DNA of 22,041 nucleotides from JACVCK01 sp041940385 (GCA_041940385.1 JBGTSD010000049.1:1-22041); one strand, 5' to 3'; shown: positions 8,701 through 14,764, counted from the first letter of the stretch. Numbers and translations: made by a program. Notes: generated by a model not told the origin, from the sequence alone.

Positions 8701-9340
8701 TGACCTGCGACTGCGGGATCTCGATGACCAGCGCGTTGATCGGCGGCAGGAAGTCCACGACCTTCGCGCCATACCGGCCCGCGAGCGCCACGCCCGCCGT
8801 GCGCAGATCGACGTCCTTGTGGAACGTCACGTACGCGCCGAAGACCGGCTCGAACGCCTCGCCGTCCTTCCGTTCCGAGACGTTCACCACGGCCCAGTCG
8901 GGGATCATGTCCGCCTCGAGGAACGGATCGAGCTTCCATTCGCGGCGCACGTCGCGCACGCTGTAGAGCGTGGGCTCGGCGGCGATCGCGTCCGCGTTCA
9001 GCCGGCCGGCCACGGGCGTGACCGCCGCGAAGAAGGCGTGATCGCCGAGCGGCGCCAGGAGCGTCAGGCCCGCCGCCTCGAGACGCGCCCGCTGCGCATC
9101 GCTCACCGGCGCCTTGAACTGCACCACGACGCGTCGCGCGCCGGAGTCCGCGGCCCGGGCGCCGATGTCGGCGATCGATTCCGCAATGTCGATCGCACTC
9201 ATCTCCGGAATCGCCGGATCGGCGCCGGACTTCCAATGCACCTGGGCATGGGCGGCGCAGGAGAGCACGCCGCCCGCCGCGAGGGCGAGCGCGGCGGACA
9301 GACGACGTGCGCGGACGGGGCGCATGGCCTTCGACGGCAT
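5792..9340 (-). CDS. Secreted S8 (subtilisin-like) serine protease with FN3 and two dockerin-type repeats
   Basis: This is an 1182-aa extracellular endopeptidase precursor. Residues 1 to about 33 are a signal peptide (basic start, Ala/Leu-rich core, AHAQ). Residues about 35-235 are a propeptide-like region. The catalytic domain is about 240-575: Asp266 in VMVFDGG, His292 in SDHATHVSGT, oxyanion Asn405 in WANGNE and nucleophile Ser508 in SGTSMSAP, so the triad is complete. Residues about 585-700 resemble the beta-sandwich that often follows S8 domains. Residues about 824-914 are a fibronectin type III-like domain. Residues about 918-1115 are beta-rich, with a GTNGYVTF segment. Residues 1130-1170 are two dockerin-type loops (DIDGDGLVGFVD, DLDGDGDVDFSD). 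ATG at 9340 is chosen because GAGGAG (9348-9353) lies 7 nt upstream; the frame is open further upstream, but that stretch has no coding character. The substrate is unknown. Confidence 0.93.
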   Translation of the reverse strand: MPSKAMRPVRARRLSAALALAAGGVLSCAAHAQVHWKSGADPAIPEMSAIDIAESIADIGARAADSGARRVVVQFKAPVSDAQRARLEAAGLTLLAPLGDHAFFAAVTPVAGRLNADAIAAEPTLYSVRDVRREWKLDPFLEADMIPDWAVVNVSERKDGEAFEPVFGAYVTFHKDVDLRTAGVALAGRYGAKVVDFLPPINALVIEIPQSQVKPMAEEDAVQWLEPAIWQFGTTNASNRERTGVNVVNSAPYDLTGAGVSVMVFDGGTSRTTHVDFQGRATNRDSDGLSDHATHVSGTIGGAGVANPLHRGMAPGVTINNYGFEWPSGSDFLYTQPGDFLQDYTDAITNHGVSVANNSIGNNTAPNNNDCNWHGNYGTTDSLIDSVARGSIAGKELIIVWANGNERQSLRCQSEPSTETFPNSAGGFETLAPPANAKNHITVGALYSDDDAVTTFTSWGPSDDGRMKPDISGPGSQHGPHVGTNDNGVTSCSSNSSNVGYSIKSGTSMSAPTVTGIVALMLEDFRNHFTGEPDPIGSTIKALLAHNAADIQNVGPDYKTGYGSVRAQPTIDHLRTGNFLENEVGQDDVFTTYVVVAPGEEFKATLAWNDPPATLNVQTALINNLDLRVFDPNGVQRHVWTLDPFMPNNAAARTQPNTLDNLEQVHVGVGGESVPAGVWRVEVVGTNVPDGPQKFSLCASPLMVQCSSAGIAGLDRALYNCATGMLTASVTDCDLNLDDNTPEQIVVNVTSSSDPIGLMVTLTESGPLTANFRGDLGLTTSHEAGKLQIADGDVISFMYMDADNGAGGINVPVIATASVDCAGPVISNVQISGVTFNSATVTFSTNETATGNISIGTSCGGASQVVNAGGAGATHTVNVSGLAEDTQYFFTVSATDIAQNSATVGAGSCFSFTTTDIPSYFTELFGAGERDTVGRQLTFTPVNGLTDFYSTCFEEISSLPTDPAGGTALSFITAGGSSTVDDGYAAITLTGGAQVSLYGVSYSNYFVGTNGYVTFTAFDTAYSETFANHFDLPRISGHFDDLIVNNGSSVRHQQLADRAVVTWLNVPDFTSGGANTFQIEMHLDGTIRIAWMSMVSTDGISGLSAGGGTPPAFVETDLSTLTNCLTCPGDIDGDGLVGFVDLNLLLDNYGQSGSGLAGDLDGDGDVDFSDLNLLLNSYGQAC

Positions 9341-9403
9341 CAGACAGCTCCTCTTCAAATCGCGTTGGATCTCGGGTGTCGGATCAACGGGCTGCACAGG
9401 GGT

Positions 9404-9423
9404 CCCGGCGCAGCGACGCCGGG
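9404..9423 (-). other. Hairpin in the S8 protease 5' region
   Basis: CCCGGCG (9404-9410) and CGCCGGG (9417-9423) form a perfect 7-bp stem with a 6-nt loop, 64 nt upstream of the protease start codon. No T run follows on either strand, so a classical terminator is unlikely. It could be a leader structure or end of the upstream transcript. The rest of the 258-nt gap between 9341 and 9598 shows no convincing promoter hexamers. Confidence 0.3.
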
Positions 9424-9598
9424 CGCGTGGGAACAGGACGCACGGAACGCGCGCCGAATCCGTCGATGCACGGGGACCACACCCGCTCCGGACGCCCACT
9501 CGCACGGAAGCCGCGTGACCACCGCGCGGGCCCGGAGATTCCGGCGCGAGTCCACGCATCGAACATCCCGCGCACCGATGAAAGGGTCAAGGGCTTTT

Positions 9599-9928
9599 TC
9601 AGGCCGCCGACGAGAGAACTTCCTCGTCCCGCGTCCCCACGGAGCCCGGTTCCGGCGGGTTCTCGGGCGTGTCGCGCCGCGAGCGACGACCCGCCGCCCC
9701 CGGCCAGCACGCCACCACGCCCGCCAGGCCCATGAGCGCCAGCGTCCCCGGCTCCAGCGCCGGGAGGACGAACGCGGAGCTCGACGAGCGCAGCTCGCGC
9801 ACTCGTTCGACCGAGCCACCGTCGGCGGACGCCGACGCCGAATGCGCCGCGAGGCCAAGACCGAGAACTCCGGCCGCCATTCCCAGGGCGATCGCGGCAA
9901 GGGCGGATATGGCTCTTCGTCGGGGCAC
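9599..9928 (-). CDS. Small exported PEP-CTERM-like protein
   Basis: This 109-aa protein has a signal peptide at the N-terminus (MPRRRAIS, then an Ala/Gly/Leu-rich core to about residue 35). A short variable middle part follows. The C-terminal sorting-type module is ALEPGTLALMGLAGVVACW (58-76) followed by a basic cluster RRSRR (81-85). This is the layout of PEP-CTERM proteins (Pro-Glu-Pro, one membrane helix, basic residues), which exosortases process in other bacteria. Two departures are visible: LEP replaces PEP, and about 24 further residues follow the basic cluster, whereas PEP-CTERM proteins normally stop there. The start is taken as GTG at 9928, preceded by a purine-rich AGAGGAGAGAGAG stretch. 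No exosortase gene is in the window. Confidence 0.7.
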   Translation of the reverse strand: MPRRRAISALAAIALGMAAGVLGLGLAAHSASASADGGSVERVRELRSSSSAFVLPALEPGTLALMGLAGVVACWPGAAGRRSRRDTPENPPEPGSVGTRDEEVLSSAA

Positions 9929-10079
9929 GACTGCTCTCTCTCCTCTGCGCCGGCGACTCGTCGGTCGCGGCGATCGCACAGCCCCTGCCCGGGGCCGGCG
10001 CTCTCCTCTGATTCCCACACGAAGTCCGTCACCGCCGCGCCCCGCCCACACTCCGGGCCGCGACGCAATCTCCACGCAC

Positions 10080-10107
10080 AACGTACGCCCTCGACGGATT
10101 CCTGCAA
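10080..10107 (-). promoter_or_regulatory. Possible promoter of the PEP-CTERM-like gene
   Basis: On the minus strand TTGCAG (10107-10102) and TACGTT (10085-10080) are separated by 16 nt. The match to the -35 consensus is only moderate. It would give a leader of about 145 nt ahead of the GTG at 9928. The divergent oxidoreductase gene has its own -10 at 10188. Confidence 0.3.
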
Positions 10108-10110
10108 GCC

Positions 10111-10131
10111 GCCCAAGGCAAAAGCTTGGGC
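10111..10131. other. Hairpin in the divergent intergenic region
   Basis: GCCCAAGGC and GCTTGGGC enclose AAAA, an 8-bp stem with one bulged G. It lies between two divergent genes, so it cannot end either of them. It abuts the candidate -35 of the PEP-CTERM-like gene. An operator role is possible but unproven. Confidence 0.35.
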
Positions 10132-10187
10132 AAAGGGGGCGGGCTGCGCGGTTTCGGGGGCTTTCCACGATCATGCGTCGTCGTCGG

Positions 10188-10193
10188 TACCCT
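10188..10193 (+). promoter_or_regulatory. -10 element TACCCT, probable leaderless start
   Basis: TACCCT ends exactly 8 nt before the ATG of the FAD oxidoreductase at 10202. The 8 intervening bases are pyrimidine-rich with no SD. Transcription would begin at or next to the start codon. No good -35 is visible. Confidence 0.5.
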
Positions 10194-10201
10194 CTGCCCC
10201 C

Positions 10202-11377
10202 ATGACCGTCAGCCACTGGCGCCGCGCCCCGCAACCCTCGAGCGAGACCGCCGACCTCGTCATCGTCGGCGCGGGCATCGCGGGGCTCTCCGCCGCGCTC
10301 GACGCGCAGCGCCGCGGCCTGCGCACGATCATCCTCGAACGCGATCAGCCCGGCGCCGGCGCTTCCGGTCGCAACGCCGGCTTCCTGATGCGCGGCTGCG
10401 CCGAGAACTACGCCATCGCCTGCCGCGCGTACGGGCGCGATCGCGCCAAGGCCCTCTGGAGACTCACGGAGGACAACCTTTCCGCGCTCCGGGAAGAGGG
10501 CATCGAGCGCCTGCCCTCCGTCCAGCGCATCGCCTCCTGCCTGCTCGCCCTCGAGGAGAAGGAACGCGAGGAGCTCCGCGAGTCCGTCAAGCTCATGCGC
10601 GAGGACGGCTTCGCCGTGGACTGGCTCGAGGACGCGGCCGACGGTCCCGACGACGCCGTCTGGCGCCCGCGCGGCCACTCCCGTCGCGCGCTCGCCGGCC
10701 TCGTCAATCCCGATGACGGCGCGTGCAACCCCGTCGATGTCCTCGCCCTCCTCCGACGCAAGCTGCGCGACCCCGTGCGCGAGCGCTGCGAGGTCGTCGC
10801 CATCGAGGAGACGCCGAGCGCGGTGCGCATCCGCACCGGCGAGGGCGTGATCGAGGCCGCGAACGTGCTGCTGTGCGTGAACTCCTACCTCGGCCTGCTG
10901 CTCCCCGCGCACGCGAAGCTCGCCTCGCCCACGCGCGGCCAGATGCTCGCCACCCGCTTCCCGGCGAACGCCAACGTGCGCCTCCTCATGTCCTACTACG
11001 CCAACTACGGCTACGAGTACTTCCGACAGACCAACGACGGCGCCATCGTCGTCGGCGGCTGGCGCCAGCGCTTCGCCGATGTCGAGGTCGGCTACGAGGA
11101 CCGCACGAACCCTGACGTCCAGAAGGGCCTCGAGCAGTTCGCCACGCACATGCTCGGCGACGGCTACGAGATCACCGCGCGCTGGAGCGGCACGATGGGC
11201 TTCTCGCCGGACGGCCTCCCCGTCGTCGACGCCGTGCCGAGCTTCGCGCGGCGGCGCGTGTGGTTCTGCGGCGGGTTCACGGGGCACGGGATGTCCATGG
11301 GCTACCGCACGGCGCAGATCGCGATCGGCGCCATGCTCGACGGGGCCGAGAACATCTTCGACACCGCACGCTTCTAG
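10202..11377 (+). CDS. FAD-dependent oxidoreductase (DAO family)
   Basis: This is a 391-aa flavoenzyme. DLVIVGAGIAGLSAAL (18-33) is the dinucleotide-binding Rossmann motif, followed by the acidic strand end IILERD. GAGASGRNAGFL (51-62) is typical of the D-amino-acid-oxidase superfamily, including glycine/sarcosine oxidase and gamma-glutamylputrescine oxidase types. The C-terminal motifs GTMGFSPDGLPVV and CGGFTGHGMSMGYRTA close the FAD site. It probably oxidises an amine or amino-acid C-N bond, but the substrate cannot be assigned. An open frame continues far upstream, but only the part from 10202 has this fold. The ATG lies 8 nt after TACCCT. The phosphoesterase gene starts 38 nt downstream with its own -10. 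Confidence 0.9.
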   Translation: MTVSHWRRAPQPSSETADLVIVGAGIAGLSAALDAQRRGLRTIILERDQPGAGASGRNAGFLMRGCAENYAIACRAYGRDRAKALWRLTEDNLSALREEGIERLPSVQRIASCLLALEEKEREELRESVKLMREDGFAVDWLEDAADGPDDAVWRPRGHSRRALAGLVNPDDGACNPVDVLALLRRKLRDPVRERCEVVAIEETPSAVRIRTGEGVIEAANVLLCVNSYLGLLLPAHAKLASPTRGQMLATRFPANANVRLLMSYYANYGYEYFRQTNDGAIVVGGWRQRFADVEVGYEDRTNPDVQKGLEQFATHMLGDGYEITARWSGTMGFSPDGLPVVDAVPSFARRRVWFCGGFTGHGMSMGYRTAQIAIGAMLDGAENIFDTARF

Positions 11378-11401
11378 GCGACCGGCCGAACGGCGTTGAC
11401 C

Positions 11402-11407
11402 TATCCT
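11402..11407 (+). promoter_or_regulatory. -10 element TATCCT, probable leaderless start
   Basis: TATCCT ends 8 nt before the GTG at 11416, the same spacing as at 10188. No SD lies between them. TTGAC at 11396-11400 is adjacent to the -10 and is therefore not at -35 distance. Confidence 0.5.
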
Positions 11408-11415
11408 CCGGGCTC

Positions 11416-12237
11416 GTGTCCCGCACGCTCACCATCGCGTTCTTCGGCGACATCGTCGGCTCCCCCGGTCGCCGCGCCTTTGCGCACGGTGTGGAGGTCG
11501 TTCGCGAGAAGCACCGCGCGCAGGTCATCATCGCCAACGCCGAGAACGCCAAGCACGGCTCCGGCCTCAGCTTGGATTCGTACAACGCCATCCGCCGCGC
11601 CGGCGCCGACGCCCTGACCCTCGGCGACCACGTCTACCGCGAGCGTGAAGCGCTCCCGCTCCTTGACGATCCCGAGGTTCCCGTCTGCCGCCCGGCGAAC
11701 CTCGCGAGCGAGGCGCCCGGCAAGCGCATCGTGCGCATCGCCCCGGCGAGCGCGGGCATTCCTCCGGTGTATGCGCTGATCGTCCTCGGACGTCTGCACA
11801 TGCCCATGCCGGCGGACGATCCCTTCGCCGCGATCGATCGCGAGATCGGCGCGATCCCCGAGCCCGACGCGATCGTCCTCGTCGAGATCCACGCCGAGTT
11901 CACCAGCGAGAAGCAGGCGGTCGCGTGGCACTGCGCCCGCCGGTGGCACGGACGCGTCGCCGCGGTCGTCGGCACGCACACCCACGTCCAGACCAGCGAT
12001 GCGCGCATCCTCGAGCACAGCGTCGGCGCCATCACCGACGTCGGCATGTGCGGCCCGCGCCGGTCCATCCTCGGCCGACGCGTGGACGACGTCCTTCGCA
12101 TGATGACCACCCAGGCGCCCACCGTCCTCGACGTCGCCGACGACGAGCCGCGCGCCTGCGGCGTGGTCATTCGTTTCGACTTGAACTCCCGCCGAACGAC
12201 GGGCATCGAGGCCTTCGACCTCGCCGCCCCGGCCTGA
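11416..12237 (+). CDS. YmdB/TIGR00282-family metallophosphoesterase
   Basis: This 273-aa protein is close to the usual length of the YmdB family of calcineurin-like phosphoesterases, characterised in Bacillus as 2',3'-cyclic nucleotide phosphodiesterases. Metal ligands are visible in order: Asp12 in FFGDIVGSPGRR, Glu43 and Asn44 in NAENAKHGSG, Asp71-His72 in TLGDHVY, His159 in EIHAEFTSEK, and His188 and His190 in VGTHTHVQT. The family's TDVGMCGP segment is also present. Most relatives have GNH where this protein has GDH, so one metal ligand differs. The start is GTG at 11416; longer in-frame starts exist, but they overlap the upstream gene and lack family similarity. It follows the oxidoreductase gene closely and probably has its own start point. 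Confidence 0.9.
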   Translation: MSRTLTIAFFGDIVGSPGRRAFAHGVEVVREKHRAQVIIANAENAKHGSGLSLDSYNAIRRAGADALTLGDHVYREREALPLLDDPEVPVCRPANLASEAPGKRIVRIAPASAGIPPVYALIVLGRLHMPMPADDPFAAIDREIGAIPEPDAIVLVEIHAEFTSEKQAVAWHCARRWHGRVAAVVGTHTHVQTSDARILEHSVGAITDVGMCGPRRSILGRRVDDVLRMMTTQAPTVLDVADDEPRACGVVIRFDLNSRRTTGIEAFDLAAPA

Positions 12238-12243
12238 CCCCGC

Positions 12244-12453
12244 TCACCCGGCGCGCCGGATCCACGGATTCGCCGCGTTCAGCAGCCGGTCCGCCGGCGC
12301 CCCCGCGATGTCCGGCGACGGCTTGCTCATGTAGGGAAGAGGCGGCGCATCCGCCGACCACTCGTCCTCGACCGGTTCCGGCTCCGGACCGGCGCTCTGC
12401 GGATCAAAGTGGAAGGCTCCGAATCCCGCGCCGATCTCGTGGTCGCCGTTCAT
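12244..12453 (-). CDS. Hypothetical small acidic, Pro-rich protein
   Basis: This is a predicted 69-aa protein, not recognised. It contains an acidic Pro-rich stretch (GPEPEPVEDEW) and ends LLNAANPWIRRAG. No signal peptide, membrane segment or known domain is visible. It is kept because its composition is unlike the Arg/Ala-rich antisense reading frames elsewhere, and because it fills the space exactly, its stop lying 6 nt from the convergent phosphoesterase stop. Against it, no SD and no clear -10 precede ATG at 12453. Confidence 0.45.
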   Translation of the reverse strand: MNGDHEIGAGFGAFHFDPQSAGPEPEPVEDEWSADAPPLPYMSKPSPDIAGAPADRLLNAANPWIRRAG

Positions 12454-12537
12454 GCACGTTCGATCGGCGAAGCGCGCGACCGACTTTGCGCGCGCACCGA
12501 TTCGCGGCGCACAATCGCGCACTTTTCCGGGCGAACG

Positions 12538-12573
12538 GCGCCGGCGGCGCGCGTTGGGAGTCGCCGCCGGCGC
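12538..12573. promoter_or_regulatory. 12-bp perfect inverted repeat upstream of the DegT aminotransferase
   Basis: GCGCCGGCGGCG (12538-12549) is the exact reverse complement of CGCCGCCGGCGC (12562-12573), with a 12-nt centre. It ends 5 nt before the TACCAT element at 12579 and therefore spans the -35 region. This position suits an operator. A terminator is unlikely because no T run follows. Confidence 0.45.
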
Positions 12574-12578
12574 GCGGC

Positions 12579-12584
12579 TACCAT
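12579..12584 (+). promoter_or_regulatory. Possible -10 element TACCAT
   Basis: TACCAT lies 36 nt before the ATG of the aminotransferase gene and next to the inverted repeat. It would give a leader of about 30 nt. No SD precedes the ATG. Confidence 0.3.
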
Positions 12585-12620
12585 CCCGCTCATTCGCCCG
12601 CCTCCACGGATTCCAAACGC

Positions 12621-13817
12621 ATGCCGACCGCCTCCAAGCCCGCATCGCCCGTCGTCGTGTCCGATCGCGCCCGAACCCTCGCCTGCAAGGGCGGAACGCC
12701 GGTCCGCACGAACCCCGTGCCCCTGATCTCCGCCGGGCTCGCCCCCGAGGACATCGAGGCCGCGACCGCCGTGCTCAAGAGCGGCATGCTCCGCCAGGGC
12801 GCCCGCTGCACGGAGTTGGAGAAGGAATTCGGCGCCCTGACCAACGCCCGGCACGCCCTGACGTGCGCGAACGGCACCTGCGCCCTCCAGCTCGCCTACG
12901 AGCCCCTGATCCAGCCCGGCGACGATGTCCTGGTCCCCGCGTGGACGTACATCGCCACGGCGTCCATGCTCGTGGCCCGCGGCGCCCGGCCGATCTTCGT
13001 GGATTCTCTCCCGGACACCATGAACATCGACGTCCGCGACGCCGAGAAGCGGATCACCCCCAAGACCACCGCCATCGCCGCGACCCACCTCTACGGCAAC
13101 CCCGTGGACATCGACGCCGTGCAGGATCTCGCCAAGCGCAAGGGCCTCAAGGTCGTCTACGACGCCGCCCAGGCCCACCTCGCCACCTACAAGGGCAAGG
13201 GCCTCGGTGCCTACGGCGACGCCGTGACCTACTCGTTCTACGCCACCAAGAACATCTCCACCGGCGAGGGCGGCATGGTCACGGTCAACGACGACGGTCT
13301 GGCCCGCCAGATCGGCCTCCTCCGCTCCCACGGCGAGACCGGCAAGTACCTCCACGAGCACATCGGCTTCAACTACCGCATGACCGACGTCGAGGGCGCC
13401 ATCGGCCTCAGCCAGCTCCGCCGGGCCACCGACCTGACCAACCGCCGGCGCGACAACGCCCGCAAGCTCGACGCTCTCGTGAACGCCATCGACGGCCTCG
13501 AGGCCCCGAAGGTCACCCCCGGCGCCGAGCACGCGTACCACCTCTACACGGTGCGCCTCGACACCGACCGCTTCACCTGCACGCGCGACGAGTTCATCGC
13601 GGCCCTCCAGGCCGAGGGCGTCCAGTGCGCCGTCCATTACCCACGCCCGCTGACGCGCCAGCCGGCGTTCGCGCCATTCGTGAAGGATCACCCCGCGGTG
13701 GCCGAGCGACTGTCGCAGACGGTCTTCTGCATCCCCGTGCACCCGGCGCTGACGGAGCGCGACATCGCCGACGTGGGCGAGGCGCTGCGCAAGGTGGCGG
13801 ACGCGTTCCGGAAGTGA
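12621..13817 (+). CDS. DegT/DnrJ/EryC1/StrS family PLP-dependent aminotransferase
   Basis: This is a 398-aa fold-type I aminotransferase. Relatives transfer an amino group from glutamate or glutamine to a keto-sugar nucleotide in surface polysaccharide or antibiotic sugar synthesis. GDDVLVPAWTYIATASM is the N-terminal family block. VVYDAAQAH contains the Asp (181) that contacts the PLP ring nitrogen. SFYATKNISTGEGGMV carries the Schiff-base Lys210. HEHIGFNYRMTDVEGAIGLSQL and the C-terminal CAVHYPRPLTRQPAF complete the family pattern. No other nucleotide-sugar genes are nearby, so the substrate is open. ATG at 12621 is the only standard start before the conserved region. The stop is 10 nt from the convergent FabZ-like gene. 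Confidence 0.93.
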   Translation: MPTASKPASPVVVSDRARTLACKGGTPVRTNPVPLISAGLAPEDIEAATAVLKSGMLRQGARCTELEKEFGALTNARHALTCANGTCALQLAYEPLIQPGDDVLVPAWTYIATASMLVARGARPIFVDSLPDTMNIDVRDAEKRITPKTTAIAATHLYGNPVDIDAVQDLAKRKGLKVVYDAAQAHLATYKGKGLGAYGDAVTYSFYATKNISTGEGGMVTVNDDGLARQIGLLRSHGETGKYLHEHIGFNYRMTDVEGAIGLSQLRRATDLTNRRRDNARKLDALVNAIDGLEAPKVTPGAEHAYHLYTVRLDTDRFTCTRDEFIAALQAEGVQCAVHYPRPLTRQPAFAPFVKDHPAVAERLSQTVFCIPVHPALTERDIADVGEALRKVADAFRK

Positions 13818-13827
13818 TCCGGCACGG

Positions 13828-14376
13828 TCAGAAGATCATGCCGGTGATGCGTCCGCCGAAGACGATCTTGTTGTTGACCATCCCCTGAATGTCCGCGACG
13901 AAGCGGCTGGGGTGGAACTTCACCTCCTGGCTCAGGAGATAGAAGTCGTCGCCCGGGACCACTGTGCCGCGGAACGTCGTGTCCTCGATGCGGATGAACC
14001 CGGCAAACTTCCGGTGCTCCATCCGCACGAAGTAGAGGTACGAGGCGAGCTGGGCGCCGGCCTCGATCATGAGCACGCCGGGCAGCAGGGGCCGGCCGGG
14101 GATGTGGCCCGCGCACCAGAATTCGTCGGGGCGGACGTGCTTGACCGCCACGCCCCTCGTGTAGTCGTCGCTCTGCCAGACCACGCCGTCGATCTGCATC
14201 ATCGTCCCGCGATGCGGGATGAACTGCTCCAGATCGGCGCGCGTCAACACCTTCGACCGCAGGTCGATGCCCGAGAGGTCGAACAGCGGGCCATGACGGC
14301 TCCGCCCGGACGCATCCCCGGCGTCGCCCGGTTCGTGGGTCACGGTGTCAGTCTCGGCTTGCGATGCGGGCGTCAC
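13828..14376 (-). CDS. FabZ-like 3-hydroxyacyl-ACP dehydratase family protein
   Basis: This 182-aa hotdog-fold protein is related to FabZ, which dehydrates 3-hydroxyacyl-ACP in fatty-acid elongation. FIPHRGTMMQIDGV (52-65) matches the family start. AGHIPGRPLLPGVLMIEAGAQ (89-109) holds the catalytic His91 and Glu105. About 45 residues precede the hotdog domain, making it longer than typical FabZ (about 145-160 aa). Its GTG start overlaps the TGA of the upstream mini-histone gene by 4 nt (GTGA), suggesting translational coupling. A second GTG at 14343 is possible and would shorten the protein by 11 residues. The differences from classic FabZ (HRGTM instead of HRYPF, GRP instead of GHP) leave room for a specialised substrate. 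Confidence 0.85.
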   Translation of the reverse strand: MTPASQAETDTVTHEPGDAGDASGRSRHGPLFDLSGIDLRSKVLTRADLEQFIPHRGTMMQIDGVVWQSDDYTRGVAVKHVRPDEFWCAGHIPGRPLLPGVLMIEAGAQLASYLYFVRMEHRKFAGFIRIEDTTFRGTVVPGDDFYLLSQEVKFHPSRFVADIQGMVNNKIVFGGRITGMIF

Positions 14377-14549
14377 TTCTCGTCGGTGCGGATTTCGAGA
14401 ATCTTCTGACGCACCGTCTGGGCGGCGTTCTTGAGGTCCTGCATCGACTTCCGCACGCGCGTGCCCGCGGCCTTGTTGCCGCCCTCGGCCTTGCGCACGT
14501 CCTCTTCCGCCTCGGCGATGATCCGCTTCAGAGCCTCGAATTCCTCCAC
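14373..14549 (-). CDS. Histone H1-like Hc1-family small protein
   Basis: This is a 58-aa protein. KAEGGNKAAGTRVRKSMQDL (20-39) matches the core of the Hc1-like family (the GNKAAG.RVRK pattern), known from chlamydial HctA and short bacterial homologues that bind and compact DNA. The rest is amphipathic helix, EEFEALKRIIAEAEEDVRK before and AAQTVRQKILEIR after. The long Lys/Ala-rich tail of chlamydial Hc1 is absent. The start is GTG at 14549, set by GGAGG at 14556-14560 with a 6-nt spacer. It is transcribed with, and probably coupled to, the FabZ-like gene. A DNA-binding role is inferred from the family. Confidence 0.8.
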   Translation of the reverse strand: MEEFEALKRIIAEAEEDVRKAEGGNKAAGTRVRKSMQDLKNAAQTVRQKILEIRTDEK

Positions 14550-14579
14550 GTGGCGCCTCCAATGGTGGGGGACTGGGGC

Positions 14580-14597
14580 GGCCCGCCGCTGCGGGCC
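14580..14597 (-). other. Stem-loop in the mini-histone leader
   Basis: GGCCCGC (14580-14586) and GCGGGCC (14591-14597) form a perfect 7-bp stem with a 4-nt loop, 19 nt upstream of the GGAGG SD. It may affect translation. The remaining part of 14598-14764 contains another small hairpin (14735-14749) and a T6 run on the minus strand at 14715-14720. Confidence 0.35.
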
Positions 14598-14714
14598 GGG
14601 AACACCATCGTTGACGCTCCGAGCCGTTTTCGCAACCCGCCAGGGCCGCTCCACGGGGCAAAACAGCGATTTTCGACGCGCCAGAGGCGGTCGCGCCACC
14701 CCTTCGACCCGTCA

Positions 14715-14749
14715 AAAAACGGCCTTCATGCCCTCAGAATGCGATTCTG
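14715..14749 (-). terminator. Weak terminator candidate after the diguanylate cyclase gene
   Basis: CAGAAT (14735-14740) and ATTCTG (14744-14749) form a perfect 6-bp stem with a 3-nt loop, 15 nt after the stop of the GGDEF gene. On the minus strand a T6 run occurs about 15 nt further on (14720-14715). The T run is not adjacent to the stem, so this is only a candidate. Confidence 0.35.
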
Positions 14750-14764
14750 CCCCGTTTCGGGTCG

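Noticed and set aside
5675..9600. Shared AAAA(G)CCCTT string on the minus strand upstream of both dockerin-protein genes (near 5683 and 9599)
   Set aside because: Distances to the start codons differ (about 140 and 255 nt), one copy directly follows another gene's stop codon, and the match is short. It is not enough to call a common regulator site.
6359..10201. Long plus-strand frame continuous with the FAD oxidoreductase
   Set aside because: The upstream part is antisense to the S8 protease and is Arg/Val/Ala-rich. Flavoenzyme homology begins only at 10202, where a -10 element precedes the ATG.
12452..13888. Alternative plus-strand frame over the aminotransferase gene
   Set aside because: Arg/Pro/Gly-rich shadow. 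The other frame contains the full aminotransferase with its PLP lysine.
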